Assembly (NCBI RefSeq): GCF_020042345.1
Contig: NZ_CP083387.1
Coordinates: forward strand, 1,426,001 to 1,490,000
Source of the DNA: Arachidicoccus terrestris
GTDB lineage: Bacteria > Bacteroidota > Bacteroidia > Chitinophagales > Chitinophagaceae
DNA: 64,000 bases
Direction of reading: 5' to 3'
Position numbers and translations under genes: made by a program. The notes beneath the pieces are model-generated. The model had not been told where the DNA came from. It made no database searches and saw nothing but the letters and a program-made list of their open reading frames with translations. How positions within the stretch are numbered: the first letter of the stretch is position 1; every line of letters starts with the position of its first letter. Shown piece after piece: positions 16,260 through 24,940 of the stretch.

Positions 16260-18068
16260 ATGAAGAAATTTAAAAGAATATTCAGATATCTGGGCTATTA
16301 TAAAGCAAAACTGACTGTCTACGGTGTATTAACTATACTGGGAACAGTCTTTGGTGTTTTTTCATTGGGTATGCTAGCCCCGTTTATTTCCCTGATCGTT
16401 TCTGATGGTAGTGACGGGACAGCTGGCCTTATCAAATCCAAAGCAGTTGGTCAAAATGTATCCGATATTTTAAATGAAATGATGATAGACCATGGCAAAG
16501 TCTATACTTTGGGAGCAGTCTGCGTACTGATTATTATCCTGACTTTTTTAAAGAATATTTGCATTTACGGCTCTAATATTATGTCGGCCCCGATCAGGAG
16601 TTCCATTATCCGGCATTTGCGTAGTGATCTTTACCAAAAAACACTGGTACTGCCCATCGGCTTTTTTACAGAACAAAAAAAAGGCGACATTCTTTCCCGG
16701 ATGACCAATGATGTAGGCGAGGTAGACGCTTCTGTGGTCAGCACCTTGGAAGGCCTGATCAAAAATCCGCTGACCATTATCGGATATTTGATTGCGATGA
16801 TTATCATTAGCCCCTTGCTTTCCATCGGTTTATTTATATTGCTGCCGCTGACAGCATTTTTAATCGGCAGAGTAAGTCGGTTACTTAAAAAGCAATCTAA
16901 GGTAATGTCCGAACAGATGAGCCTTGCATTATCTATAATAGACGAAACCCTCTCCGGTATGCGGGTAGTCAAGGCATTTTTAGCGGAAAAGTTACTGGGA
17001 CAAAAATTTGAAGCCGTAAATGATTACATGTTTGTGGTACGTAATAAAATGGCCAGAAGAAGGGACCTCGCCTCGCCGATGACTGAAATTCTAGGTGTGA
17101 TCGTGCTGGCAGCCATTCTTTTTTTTGGTGGCTTATTGGCTATCCGATATAAAACTTTGTCGGGGGGCGATTTATTAAGCTATATCGCCATGTTCGCCAT
17201 CATCATCAATCCTGCCAAGACATTATCCACCGCTTTTTTTAATATGCAAAGAGGCGGCGCGGCATTGGACCGGATAGAGCAGCTACTCAATACACCAGTG
17301 GTCATTGAAGATAATGGCCAGCAAGAATTGGCATTTAACCATCAGATCGAGTTTCGAAATGTCAGCTTCAGCTATGGACAGGGTAATCCAATCCTTAAAA
17401 ATATCAACCTGACCATCCCCAAAGGTAAGACAGTTGCTTTAGTGGGGAGTAGCGGTGCTGGGAAAAGCACCCTCGCGGACCTGGTTCCACGCTTCCATGA
17501 CGTAACTTCGGGCGAACTTTTGATCGATGGGGTCAACATCAAGGATTATTCATTAAGTTCTCTCAGAAGCCATATTAGCATTGTTACCCAGGAGCCGATC
17601 CTATTCAATGACAGCATTGCCGGCAATATTGCACTCGGGAAAAATAGTGCAACCGAAGAGGAAATTGAACAGGCTGCCAAAATTGCCAATGCCTATCAGT
17701 TTATTGAGAAAAAAGAAGGTGGCTTTGAGGCCAATGTAGGCGATAGAGGCGGCAAGCTCAGTGGGGGAGAAAAACAGCGGCTGACCATTGCCCGGGCCGT
17801 TGTCAAAAATCCGCCGATTTTGATTCTGGATGAAGCCACTTCCTCACTGGACACTGAAAGTGAAAGACTGGTGCAGGATGCTATTAATAAAATGATGAGC
17901 AACCGAACTTCACTGGTAATTGCACATCGGCTCAGCACCATCCGCAATGCCGATGAAATCATCGTATTGCAAGGCGGGCAGATCGCAGAGCGGGGTAATC
18001 ATGAAACATTGATGGCCATCCCTGAAGGCATTTACCAGAGATTGGTTCAGATTCAGGCAGTGAAATAG
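16260..18068 (+). CDS. MsbA-like ABC transporter, fused permease and ATPase
   Basis: A 602-residue half-transporter with six membrane helices in residues about 15-320, then an ATPase domain. The ATPase has Walker A GSSGAGKST, the Q-loop VTQEPILF, signature LSGGEKQRL, Walker B ILILDEATSSLD and the H-loop AHRLST. It would act as a homodimer in the inner membrane. By family it exports lipid A-core or another lipid or drug, but the substrate cannot be read from the sequence. Confidence 0.92.
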   Translation: MKKFKRIFRYLGYYKAKLTVYGVLTILGTVFGVFSLGMLAPFISLIVSDGSDGTAGLIKSKAVGQNVSDILNEMMIDHGKVYTLGAVCVLIIILTFLKNICIYGSNIMSAPIRSSIIRHLRSDLYQKTLVLPIGFFTEQKKGDILSRMTNDVGEVDASVVSTLEGLIKNPLTIIGYLIAMIIISPLLSIGLFILLPLTAFLIGRVSRLLKKQSKVMSEQMSLALSIIDETLSGMRVVKAFLAEKLLGQKFEAVNDYMFVVRNKMARRRDLASPMTEILGVIVLAAILFFGGLLAIRYKTLSGGDLLSYIAMFAIIINPAKTLSTAFFNMQRGGAALDRIEQLLNTPVVIEDNGQQELAFNHQIEFRNVSFSYGQGNPILKNINLTIPKGKTVALVGSSGAGKSTLADLVPRFHDVTSGELLIDGVNIKDYSLSSLRSHISIVTQEPILFNDSIAGNIALGKNSATEEEIEQAAKIANAYQFIEKKEGGFEANVGDRGGKLSGGEKQRLTIARAVVKNPPILILDEATSSLDTESERLVQDAINKMMSNRTSLVIAHRLSTIRNADEIIVLQGGQIAERGNHETLMAIPEGIYQRLVQIQAVK

Positions 18069-18139
18069 AATTATTGTTCTGATAAGATGACGGGACGCCC
18101 ATTCATATAATTCATCGCTCATAAGCGGTAATTTGGCCG

Positions 18140-18147
18140 TAAATTTG
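18140..18147 (+). promoter_or_regulatory. Promoter -7 box of the methyltransferase gene
   Basis: TAAATTTG (exact consensus) 41 nt upstream of the start codon at 18189. Confidence 0.55.
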
Positions 18148-18188
18148 CGTTTAGACTTTACACAGAAAAACTTTAATGAATACTCTAT

Positions 18189-18935
18189 ATGAATGATATT
18201 CAGAAATATTTTGAAAATAATACAGGTAGACTTATCCATAAATGGCACCATTATTTTGATATCTACGACCGGCACTTTTCAAAATACAGAGGTAAAGAAG
18301 TCGTTGTACTGGAAATCGGTGTATATCAGGGTGGAAGCCTTAAGATGTGGCAGGACTATTTCGGCCCTAAGGCAAAACTCTACGCGATCGATATAGACCC
18401 CAACTGTAAAAGTTTCGCGGATGAACAAACGACCATACTCATTGGCAGTCAGTCAGACCGTCAGTTTTTAAAAAAGGTAATAGCTGAACTCCCCCCAATT
18501 GACATCTTTATTGATGATGGTGGGCATACAATGAAACAACAGATTGTTTCTTTTGAAGAGATCTTTTCCCATGTAAAATCTGACGGTGTGTATTTATGCG
18601 AAGATCTGCATACATCTTATTGGCCCATATACGGAGGCGGTTACAAGAGAAAGAATTCCTTTATCGAATATAGTAAAAACTGGATCGATTTCATGAACGC
18701 TTTTCATAGCCAAAGTAGCCGGTTAAAAGTAACTGACTTCACCAGATCGGTCAAGGGAATTCATTATTATGATAGTATTGTGGTCGTGGAAAAAGCTCCT
18801 ATCGACCCTCCGCAGGATTCAATGTCAGGCAATGCCTCCATTCCTACACCCGTTGCCATCCGGCCAAAGAACTTTTTCGAGAGAAACTTCAACAAGATCA
18901 TGGGTAAATTGAACTTACCCTTTTACATCGATTAA
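18189..18935 (+). CDS. Class I SAM-dependent methyltransferase
   Basis: A 248-residue enzyme with a Rossmann SAM-binding motif VLEIGVYQGGSLKMW, then YAIDIDPNCK, and an acidic active-site-like DIFIDDGGHTMKQQ. This pattern is that of the macrocin or rhamnosyl O-methyltransferase and cephalosporin-hydroxylase-like (CmcI) group. The acceptor is probably a sugar or a secondary metabolite. It stands alone, with a strong terminator behind it and no biosynthetic cluster nearby. Confidence 0.82.
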   Translation: MNDIQKYFENNTGRLIHKWHHYFDIYDRHFSKYRGKEVVVLEIGVYQGGSLKMWQDYFGPKAKLYAIDIDPNCKSFADEQTTILIGSQSDRQFLKKVIAELPPIDIFIDDGGHTMKQQIVSFEEIFSHVKSDGVYLCEDLHTSYWPIYGGGYKRKNSFIEYSKNWIDFMNAFHSQSSRLKVTDFTRSVKGIHYYDSIVVVEKAPIDPPQDSMSGNASIPTPVAIRPKNFFERNFNKIMGKLNLPFYID

Positions 18936-18956
18936 AAGCATTCCAATTACTATAAA

Positions 18957-18998
18957 AAACCGAGTGGGCCGCTATTGATTTAGTGGCCCACTCGGTTT
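18957..18998. terminator. Bidirectional terminator between convergent genes
   Basis: A 17-bp stem pairs 18957-18973 (AAACCGAGTGGGCCGCT) with 18982-18998 (AGTGGCCCACTCGGTTT), allowing one G-U pair. A-rich and T-rich flanks serve both the methyltransferase gene and the opposing lytic transglycosylase gene. Confidence 0.85.
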
Positions 18999-19038
18999 AA
19001 CTTTCTAATTTCAAAAAATATCTGTTCATTACTTTGAG

Positions 19039-20208
19039 TTAAGAACGATCGATAGCTGTTCTGCCGGCCGGCAGCTTCTCACTGCTTGGCGAATCTGCAT
19101 CCAACAGATCATTAAAACACTGCTGTAGGATCTGATCCTTCTTTTTAAGGAACTGGTCTGTTTTCCCATCGGGTAAATGTAAATCGTAGAACTGTCCGTC
19201 TGAAAGGGCCTTATCAAAGTTTGGATTAATTTTATCAAACTCTGATTCTTTAATATTCAATACTTTACAAATCGCATCCTTCTTATAAATGCCCTTAATT
19301 CTTACAACATTTGTATTACCGATTAACTGAATTACTTCATTGCCATCTTCATTAGCCGCCAGTTCTTCTTTTAATTTTTTAGTTTCTTTGGCGCTCATGG
19401 TGGTGATCCCGCCGCTACCTTCAAAGAAATAATGCGTACTGATAAACTTCTTGACATGGTTGCGTGTCTCCTTCGGCAGATAATACTGCACTTTCCAAAA
19501 ATCTTTGCTACCACCTGCTTTTTTTATCGCCCTGTTTACTCCGCCAACACCTGCGTTATAAGCGGCGATAGTGAGCAACCAGTCATGATAACGATTATGC
19601 AGAGAAGTCAGTAATTTGGAAGCAGCTTCCGTACTTCTGGCCAGATCCGTACGGTAATCGTGCCCATTCTTAAGCAATCCGTACCGTACCGCCTCATCGG
19701 GCATCAATTGCCAATAACCTAACGCACCGGAACGCATTCTAAGATGTGCCTTCAGGCTACTTTCAATGACAGCCAGATATTTTAACTGTGTAGGCAGATG
19801 ATTTTCTTCCAGAATCCTGTCCATGGTGGCGAACATGGACTTGGCAGAGGATTTCATACGGGTCAGGTCGGTATATTCACGACGAATATAACTATCCGCA
19901 AAATCTTCTACCTTGCTGTTCAAATCTACCTTAACATCAGAAAGATCAATTGTTGCGGGTTTGACCCCTTCAGTCGAAGGGTCTAAAATAACCGGTTTGG
20001 TCTTAGGTAATAAGCTAACGAACCCTTTAGGGCCTTTTGCTTTTAATTTCGTATCCTTACCCGGAGCAGGCAATAAATCACTGCTGTAGCTGCTAAATGA
20101 CATTATTGACACAGCAAAGCCCCCCATCAACACAAGGCCGATACAGTACTTTATACCTGTCAAGGTCAAAAAATTCTCTTTAATCCGGGAAACTAAACTC
20201 CGCTTCAT
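19039..20208 (-). CDS. Membrane-anchored lytic transglycosylase (MltD-like)
   Basis: A 389-residue periplasmic murein hydrolase. An N-terminal hydrophobic segment (about 20-40) anchors or exports it. The SLT domain has the catalytic glutamate E149 in LAVIESSLKAHLRMRSGALGYWQLMP and the downstream AYNAGVGGVNRAI motif. The C-terminal part (VVRIKGIYKKDAICKVLNIKE...NPNFDKALSDGQFYDLHLP) resembles a LysM module that binds peptidoglycan. It would cut glycan strands to 1,6-anhydromuramyl products. Confidence 0.88.
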   Translation of the reverse strand: MKRSLVSRIKENFLTLTGIKYCIGLVLMGGFAVSIMSFSSYSSDLLPAPGKDTKLKAKGPKGFVSLLPKTKPVILDPSTEGVKPATIDLSDVKVDLNSKVEDFADSYIRREYTDLTRMKSSAKSMFATMDRILEENHLPTQLKYLAVIESSLKAHLRMRSGALGYWQLMPDEAVRYGLLKNGHDYRTDLARSTEAASKLLTSLHNRYHDWLLTIAAYNAGVGGVNRAIKKAGGSKDFWKVQYYLPKETRNHVKKFISTHYFFEGSGGITTMSAKETKKLKEELAANEDGNEVIQLIGNTNVVRIKGIYKKDAICKVLNIKESEFDKINPNFDKALSDGQFYDLHLPDGKTDQFLKKKDQILQQCFNDLLDADSPSSEKLPAGRTAIDRS

Positions 20209-20373
20209 TCATTTTTTTTTCGTTACATAACCATCCCAGATGCAGTTTTTAGTTGCAATGGGTTTAACTTAGAAAAAACGCGTCTGCATTAATCCTGAAC
20301 GGTATTATCTAAAATTGAAGATAATCCGGATGCAAAGAAGCCTGTTGATTGAGGATTATGTATATTAAAGTTC

Positions 20374-21825
20374 TTAATGTTTGCCTTCTGATTGCATCAA
20401 TTGATCCGAAAGAGTTAGCAAAGATAACTCTTTAAGTTGATCTGACATCAGCTGTATACCAAAAGGCATGCCATCCTTTGTGTGGAAAAGTGGCAACGAA
20501 ATCCCGGGAATGCCGACCAGATTGGCGAAAACTGTATAGATATCAGCCAGATACATCTCGGTGGCATCACCCTGCTTTTCCCCTAATTTAAAAGCCGAAC
20601 AAGGAGCATTGGGGGAGATCAGCGCATCGTATTTGTTAAATATTTCTTTAGACTTTTCAGATAGTAATTGTCTAATTTGCTGAGCTTTAGCAAAGTAAGC
20701 ATCAAAATAAAATGCACTAAGTACAAAAGTACCTAACATAATTCTTTTTTTCACTTCCTTTCCAAAGCCTTCGCTCCTATTCTTTTTATAAAATTCTGTT
20801 AAATCATCTACTTTTTGAGTTGTTTGATGGCCAAATTTGACTCCGTCATATCGGGATAGATTCGTAGATGCTTCTGCGGTAGTGAGTACATAATAGGTTG
20901 GGACAACATAATCAAGAAGCTCAAATTCAATGGGAGTAACAGTATGGCCTTCTGCTCTCAGTTTATCTATCAGATCCGAAACAGCGTTTTTAATTTCCGG
21001 ATCCAGGCCCGGATGCTCAAGCGCCTGTTTAAAATAAGCCAGCTTATATCTTTTGTCTTCACGGCGCCCCGCCTTTAATAACTGACTGTAAGCCTCTACC
21101 GGCGACTGGCTAACCGTACTATCCATATCATCAGCCCCAGAGATAACCTCCAGCACTCTGGCGGCATCCGGTATATTAGTGGAAAAAATACCGATCTGGT
21201 CAAAAGTAGATGCATAAGCGATCAGTCCATACCGGGAAATCCGGCCATAAGAAGGTTTAAGGCCGATTACACCACAAAAATCCGCCGGTTGACGAACAGA
21301 TCCGCCTGTATCGCTTCCCAGGCTAACCATACAAAGGCCGGCCTGAACAGACACAGCCGATCCTCCCGAAGAACCACCGGGTACCCTGTTATTATCGGCA
21401 TCGTTGAGCACAGCTCCGTAAGCAGAATGTTCATTGCTGGATCCCATGGCAAATTCATCACAGTTCTGGCGACCAATGATAATGGCCCCTTCTTCCAATA
21501 GACGCTCGACCACGGTTGCATTATAAACAGCCTCATAGCCTTTCAGCATATTAGAACTGGCCGTCAGGCCATGCCCCCGGTAGCTGATAACATCTTTGAG
21601 CCCAACAATAACGCCGTGTAGTTTACCCATCGGGGCCCCGTCACGTCGCTGATGGTCCAACATTTTTGCCCGCTGAATGGCTTCTTCTTCAAATACTTCC
21701 AAGAATGCATTGAGATGCGTTTTCTCTGCTATGCGCAATAAAAAATGATTTACAGCCGCCTCGCAACTCGTGCGATGGTGCTGTAAATCATCTAAATAAG
21801 TTTCAATAGAGGTAAAACTAAACAG
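20374..21825 (-). CDS. gatA: Asp/Glu-tRNA amidotransferase subunit A (non-AUG start)
   Basis: Amidase subunit of GatCAB, which converts Glu-tRNA(Gln) and Asp-tRNA(Asn) to the amide forms. The amidase signature is intact: the lysine in GLKDVISYRG, GGSSGGSAVSVQAG, and the serines in GSDTGGSVRQPAD, followed by GVIGLKPSYGRISRYG. The first in-frame ATG/GTG/TTG is a TTG at 21738, which would drop the conserved N-terminus. The preceding 29 codons (FSFTSIETYLDDL...SCEAAVNHFLLRIAEK) are clearly GatA sequence, and an in-frame TAA at 21838-21840 closes the frame. I place the start at CTG 21825, giving 484 codons including stop; ATT at 21834 is the alternative. gatB and gatC are not in the window. Confidence 0.85.
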   Translation of the reverse strand: MFSFTSIETYLDDLQHHRTSCEAAVNHFLLRIAEKTHLNAFLEVFEEEAIQRAKMLDHQRRDGAPMGKLHGVIVGLKDVISYRGHGLTASSNMLKGYEAVYNATVVERLLEEGAIIIGRQNCDEFAMGSSNEHSAYGAVLNDADNNRVPGGSSGGSAVSVQAGLCMVSLGSDTGGSVRQPADFCGVIGLKPSYGRISRYGLIAYASTFDQIGIFSTNIPDAARVLEVISGADDMDSTVSQSPVEAYSQLLKAGRREDKRYKLAYFKQALEHPGLDPEIKNAVSDLIDKLRAEGHTVTPIEFELLDYVVPTYYVLTTAEASTNLSRYDGVKFGHQTTQKVDDLTEFYKKNRSEGFGKEVKKRIMLGTFVLSAFYFDAYFAKAQQIRQLLSEKSKEIFNKYDALISPNAPCSAFKLGEKQGDATEMYLADIYTVFANLVGIPGISLPLFHTKDGMPFGIQLMSDQLKELSLLTLSDQLMQSEGKH

Positions 21826-21837
21826 AACGGCAATTAT

Positions 21838-21927
21838 TTATAGCTCCGCCATCAGGCAGTGCTTCCATGAAAATAACATTCCTGCGACCAATATGACAAT
21901 AGTGGCAGCAGCTACAAATCCAAACAC
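21838..21927 (-). CDS. Possible 29-residue single-span membrane peptide between tatA and gatA
   Basis: From GTG at 21927 the frame reads 29 codons to the TAA at 21838, giving a product of the form MFGFVAAATIVILVAGMLF followed by SWKHCLMAEL. Most of it is one hydrophobic span with a short polar tail. Its stop lies 12 bp before the proposed CTG start of gatA in the same frame, so translational coupling is possible. There is no homology that I can name, and a chance frame is a real alternative. Confidence 0.3.
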   Translation of the reverse strand: MFGFVAAATIVILVAGMLFSWKHCLMAEL

Positions 21928-21950
21928 GCTTATTCAGCGGAAAACTGGTT

Positions 21951-22193
21951 CTACTTTTCTGTAACAGCTGTTTCTACCGGTTCAATTGTTTCTACCGATT
22001 TAGCAGCAGTTTTAGGTGTATCTTTTTCCTTCATGCCTTCTTCCAGCTCCTTGCGAACGCTGTCTTTGGCATCGTTAAATTCCCGGACACCTTTACCTAA
22101 CCCACGCATGAACTCAGGAATCTTACGGCTGCCGAAAAGCACCAAGATAACTACTGCGATCAATAAAATTTCTGAAAAGCCAATATCTCCCAT
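21951..22193 (-). CDS. tatA: Sec-independent translocase protein TatA
   Basis: An 80-residue protein with the TatA/E architecture: an N-terminal membrane helix (ILLIAVVILVLFGSRKIPEF), the FGSRKIPE hinge, an amphipathic helix (MRGLGKGVREFNDAKDSVRKEL) and a charged tail. It forms the pore-like part of the twin-arginine export system. tatC is not beside it. It lies upstream of gatA on the same strand. Confidence 0.93.
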   Translation of the reverse strand: MGDIGFSEILLIAVVILVLFGSRKIPEFMRGLGKGVREFNDAKDSVRKELEEGMKEKDTPKTAAKSVETIEPVETAVTEK

Positions 22194-22224
22194 GATGATG
22201 TGATTTTATATATTATGTGAACAA

Positions 22225-22232
22225 CAAAGATA
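22225..22232 (-). promoter_or_regulatory. Promoter -7 box of tatA
   Basis: Minus-strand TATCTTTG (exact consensus) about 31 nt upstream of the tatA start, with TTTT (22251-22254) 18 nt further upstream. Confidence 0.6.
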
Positions 22233-22285
22233 GCTAATTTATTGAACTGGAAAACTCTGGTTCTATTTTTTTAACAGCCACCTTT

Positions 22286-23359
22286 TCACGCGATCTGCCC
22301 CATATGTTTTAAGAAGCTAACATGCGATATAAAGGCCTGATACATACGCTTATACTCGATATAAGTTACATTATATTCTTTGCATGCCTGCTTGACGATT
22401 TTATTAATGGCCGGATAGTGTACATGGGAAATCTTAGGAAACAGGTGATGCTCTACCTGAAAGTTAAGCCCTCCTACATACCAGGAAATAATCTTGCTAT
22501 TGGTTGCAAAATTGGCCGTAGTCTTCAACTGGTGTACCGCCCATTCATCAGCCAGTTTACCGGTAGCTATATCCGGTACGGGAAACTCTGTATCCTCTAC
22601 CGTGTGTGCCAGCTGAAATACAACGCTCAAGATCAAACCTGCGGTTAATGAGAAGATCAGATAGCCGATAATCCATTTTTCAAATCCCAACCGGATAATG
22701 GGAACCACAATAAACAAGGTATAATATACCGCTTTAAAACCCCAGAAAAGAATATGATCCGTGCTCTTCATTTTTTTCAACGGCATTGAACCGATTTTAC
22801 CGGTGAAATATTTTTTATAATCACTAAGCAGGGTCCAGTAAATATGTAAAATAGAATAAAACATCCAAAAATACAGATGCTGAAACTTGTGCATTTTGTA
22901 TTTTTTTTGCGTAGATGCCATCCTCAAAAACGGCTTGGCGTCAATATCATCATCCACTCCGTCGATATTGGTAAAGGCATGGTGAATGATATTATGCTTC
23001 ATATTCCACATAAACTGGCTCGCCCCAACTATTTCTGCAGAATAAGCAGCTATTTTATTCACCGTTGGATACTTACTAAAACTCCCGTGACCACCATCAT
23101 GCATCACATTGAATCCCACTCCGGAGATCAAAGCACCAATAGCTATACAAAGTAATATATCCAGCCATAGGCTTTCCGGTGTAAAAAACACGGTCTGAAT
23201 ATAGCAGTAGATCAAGGCGGCATATAAAATAACGGCCTTGCTGTATATGCGCATACCCCCTGTCACACTCTGATTGGTGGTAGCAAAATAATCGTTGATA
23301 CGGTTTTTAAGTTCTACATGAAAAGAATTACCGCTTTTAGGGAATTTAGGAACTGCCAT
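22286..23359 (-). CDS. Membrane fatty acid desaturase
   Basis: A 357-residue di-iron acyl desaturase. All three histidine boxes are present: HDGGHGS, HNIIHHAFTN and, near the C-terminus, FQVEHHLFPKISHVHYP. Four or more membrane spans surround them. The final HxxHH form with a preceding GGLNFQ places it with the linoleoyl-CoA (front-end, delta-6-like) group. Chain and position specificity cannot be inferred. It would adjust membrane fluidity. Confidence 0.9.
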   Translation of the reverse strand: MAVPKFPKSGNSFHVELKNRINDYFATTNQSVTGGMRIYSKAVILYAALIYCYIQTVFFTPESLWLDILLCIAIGALISGVGFNVMHDGGHGSFSKYPTVNKIAAYSAEIVGASQFMWNMKHNIIHHAFTNIDGVDDDIDAKPFLRMASTQKKYKMHKFQHLYFWMFYSILHIYWTLLSDYKKYFTGKIGSMPLKKMKSTDHILFWGFKAVYYTLFIVVPIIRLGFEKWIIGYLIFSLTAGLILSVVFQLAHTVEDTEFPVPDIATGKLADEWAVHQLKTTANFATNSKIISWYVGGLNFQVEHHLFPKISHVHYPAINKIVKQACKEYNVTYIEYKRMYQAFISHVSFLKHMGQIA

Positions 23360-23394
23360 TTTAAAAAAGATCCGTTTAAGGTTGGTGTTAATGT

Positions 23395-24117
23395 TTAGAG
23401 GGTAAAACGATCAAAGCTGCTGATGCCCAGTGCACGGGTTTTAATATACCCCTCCCCAAACTCAGCCCCGATTCTTTTACCAAATAATCTGGCTCTTGCT
23501 TCTACCCCCTGGATAAACTGCGGCTTTGAGATATAGGTCTGTACTCCATCTCCGGCCACAACGTTAAATTGCGTGGTATAGCTGAGGATCGCTTCCTGTC
23601 TTTGATTGAATGTGTTTGTAATGTCAAATATAAAATCCGGTTCAATATAATCATCCTGAATATAATGATACAGATGTTTGGGCCTCCAGGCAGCCTGCTT
23701 TTCTCCGTTTTCTTCTGTTTCTATACGAATCAGGCCCGATAGAAAGGCGGCTTCCTTCACCAGCTGAGAACTACGCCCATGATCGGGGTGCCGGTCATGA
23801 GGTGCATTACAAATCAGTACTTCAGGTCGGTATTTACGGATAACCCTTATTACTTTCAGGGTATTTTCTTGCGTAATCTGAAAAAAACCATCTGCCATTG
23901 CCAGATTTTCACGGGCGGCGAGCTGCATAATCTTAGACGCAGCTTCTGCTTCCTGTTCTCTGGTCTCGGGCGTTCCCCTGGACCCCAATTCTCCTCGGGT
24001 AAGATCTATTACCGCTACTTTTTTCCCTTCCTTCACGGAGGCTATAATCGCCCCGCCACATCCTAATTCGACATCATCTGGATGAACGCCAACGGCTAGT
24101 ATATCTACTTTCATCAA
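23395..24117 (-). CDS. bshB1: Bacillithiol biosynthesis deacetylase BshB1
   Basis: A 240-residue zinc hydrolase of the PIG-L/LmbE family that removes the acetyl group from GlcNAc-malate in bacillithiol synthesis. The zinc and catalytic motif is GVHPDDVELGCGG, with the second site PHDRHPDHGRS. LTRGELGSRGTPETREQEAEAA is characteristic of BshB1. The second methionine (24114) may be the real start. bshA and bshC are not in the window. Confidence 0.9.
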   Translation of the reverse strand: MMKVDILAVGVHPDDVELGCGGAIIASVKEGKKVAVIDLTRGELGSRGTPETREQEAEAASKIMQLAARENLAMADGFFQITQENTLKVIRVIRKYRPEVLICNAPHDRHPDHGRSSQLVKEAAFLSGLIRIETEENGEKQAAWRPKHLYHYIQDDYIEPDFIFDITNTFNQRQEAILSYTTQFNVVAGDGVQTYISKPQFIQGVEARARLFGKRIGAEFGEGYIKTRALGISSFDRFTL

Positions 24118-24149
24118 TATTTGTTATTGCGGATACGCTCAAAAACAGT

Positions 24150-24157
24150 CAAAGTTA
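24150..24157 (-). promoter_or_regulatory. Promoter -7 box of bshB1
   Basis: Minus-strand TAACTTTG, an exact consensus match 33 nt upstream of the start codon. Confidence 0.5.
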
Positions 24158-24187
24158 ACGCATTTTGTCCAAAAGCTGCCTTAAAAA

Positions 24188-24820
24188 TTAATAGCCATAG
24201 TAAGAGGCGGCTTGCTGCGCTAAAATCTCTATAGAGCGGTCATCGCGGGCTCCGTCATAAGATTGTTTCAAAGAGGAGCCGAAAATCCGGGCTACCCCCT
24301 GATAGACCACTGCCGAGAAATCACCCTTATATTCATCGATGATCTCGTAACAACTGTTACCGGTTTCCCGGTTGATCAATTTCATAAGAACTTTACCTTG
24401 ATACACAGAGAGGTTACGTAACTTGCTCGAGAATTTTTCTTTGAGTTCCTTTTCGTGACTTTTGATAATCTTTTTCCGTTTATGCTTACTGGTAACCCCG
24501 ACTAATTCCTGGTTGATCTGATTGATCACAGAACCGGCGGCCTTCGCATAAGGGTAAGTGACATAAACGGCATTTTTAAGCCGTCCCCATGCCTGGTAAT
24601 ATTTACGCCATTTGGCCGTCATCTGTGCGAACAGATAAAGAGGTTCCAGTTCACTGGTAGGTACCGGGATACCGGTTTCAGTAAAAGTTAATTCTACCCG
24701 GATAGAATCATAGGGTCCTATTTGTAACGATGAAGATAACTGTTGAGCAGCGACCTCCCTGCCGATAAGTAGGATACTTACCAGGATCACCGGGCTCATT
24801 ATTTTGCTAACTGCTTTCAT
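24188..24820 (-). CDS. DUF4294 family exported protein
   Basis: A 210-residue protein from the ATG at 24820, which opens a signal peptide (MKAVSKIMSPVILVSILLIGREVAAQ). The mature part matches DUF4294: ELEPLYLFAQMTAKWRKYYQAW, VYVTYPYAKAAGSVI, and SVYQGKVLMKLINRETGNSCYEIIDEYKG. The family is widespread in Bacteroidota and its function is unknown. The longer frame to 24856 adds a polar stretch before the signal peptide and was rejected. It is divergent from holA. Confidence 0.82.
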   Translation of the reverse strand: MKAVSKIMSPVILVSILLIGREVAAQQLSSSLQIGPYDSIRVELTFTETGIPVPTSELEPLYLFAQMTAKWRKYYQAWGRLKNAVYVTYPYAKAAGSVINQINQELVGVTSKHKRKKIIKSHEKELKEKFSSKLRNLSVYQGKVLMKLINRETGNSCYEIIDEYKGDFSAVVYQGVARIFGSSLKQSYDGARDDRSIEILAQQAASYYGY

Positions 24821-24928
24821 CCGCCTATAAAAGTAATAGAAATCTTCAATCTGCAAAAATAAACGCTAAAAAAATCCAGCGTTGCCTGGAATCGTTAAAA
24901 TCCCTGCAAAGGAAACGTTATAATCTGT

Positions 24929-24936
24929 TACATTTG
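24929..24936 (+). promoter_or_regulatory. Promoter -7 box of holA, apparently leaderless
   Basis: TACATTTG (exact consensus) ends 4 nt before the ATG at 24941, so transcription would start at the initiation codon. I see no good TTTG element at the usual distance. Confidence 0.55.
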
Positions 24937-24940
24937 CGAC

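Noticed and set aside
18957-18998. Possible small RNA after the methyltransferase gene
   Set aside because: The stem sits between convergent stop codons with A/T flanks, which a bidirectional terminator explains fully.
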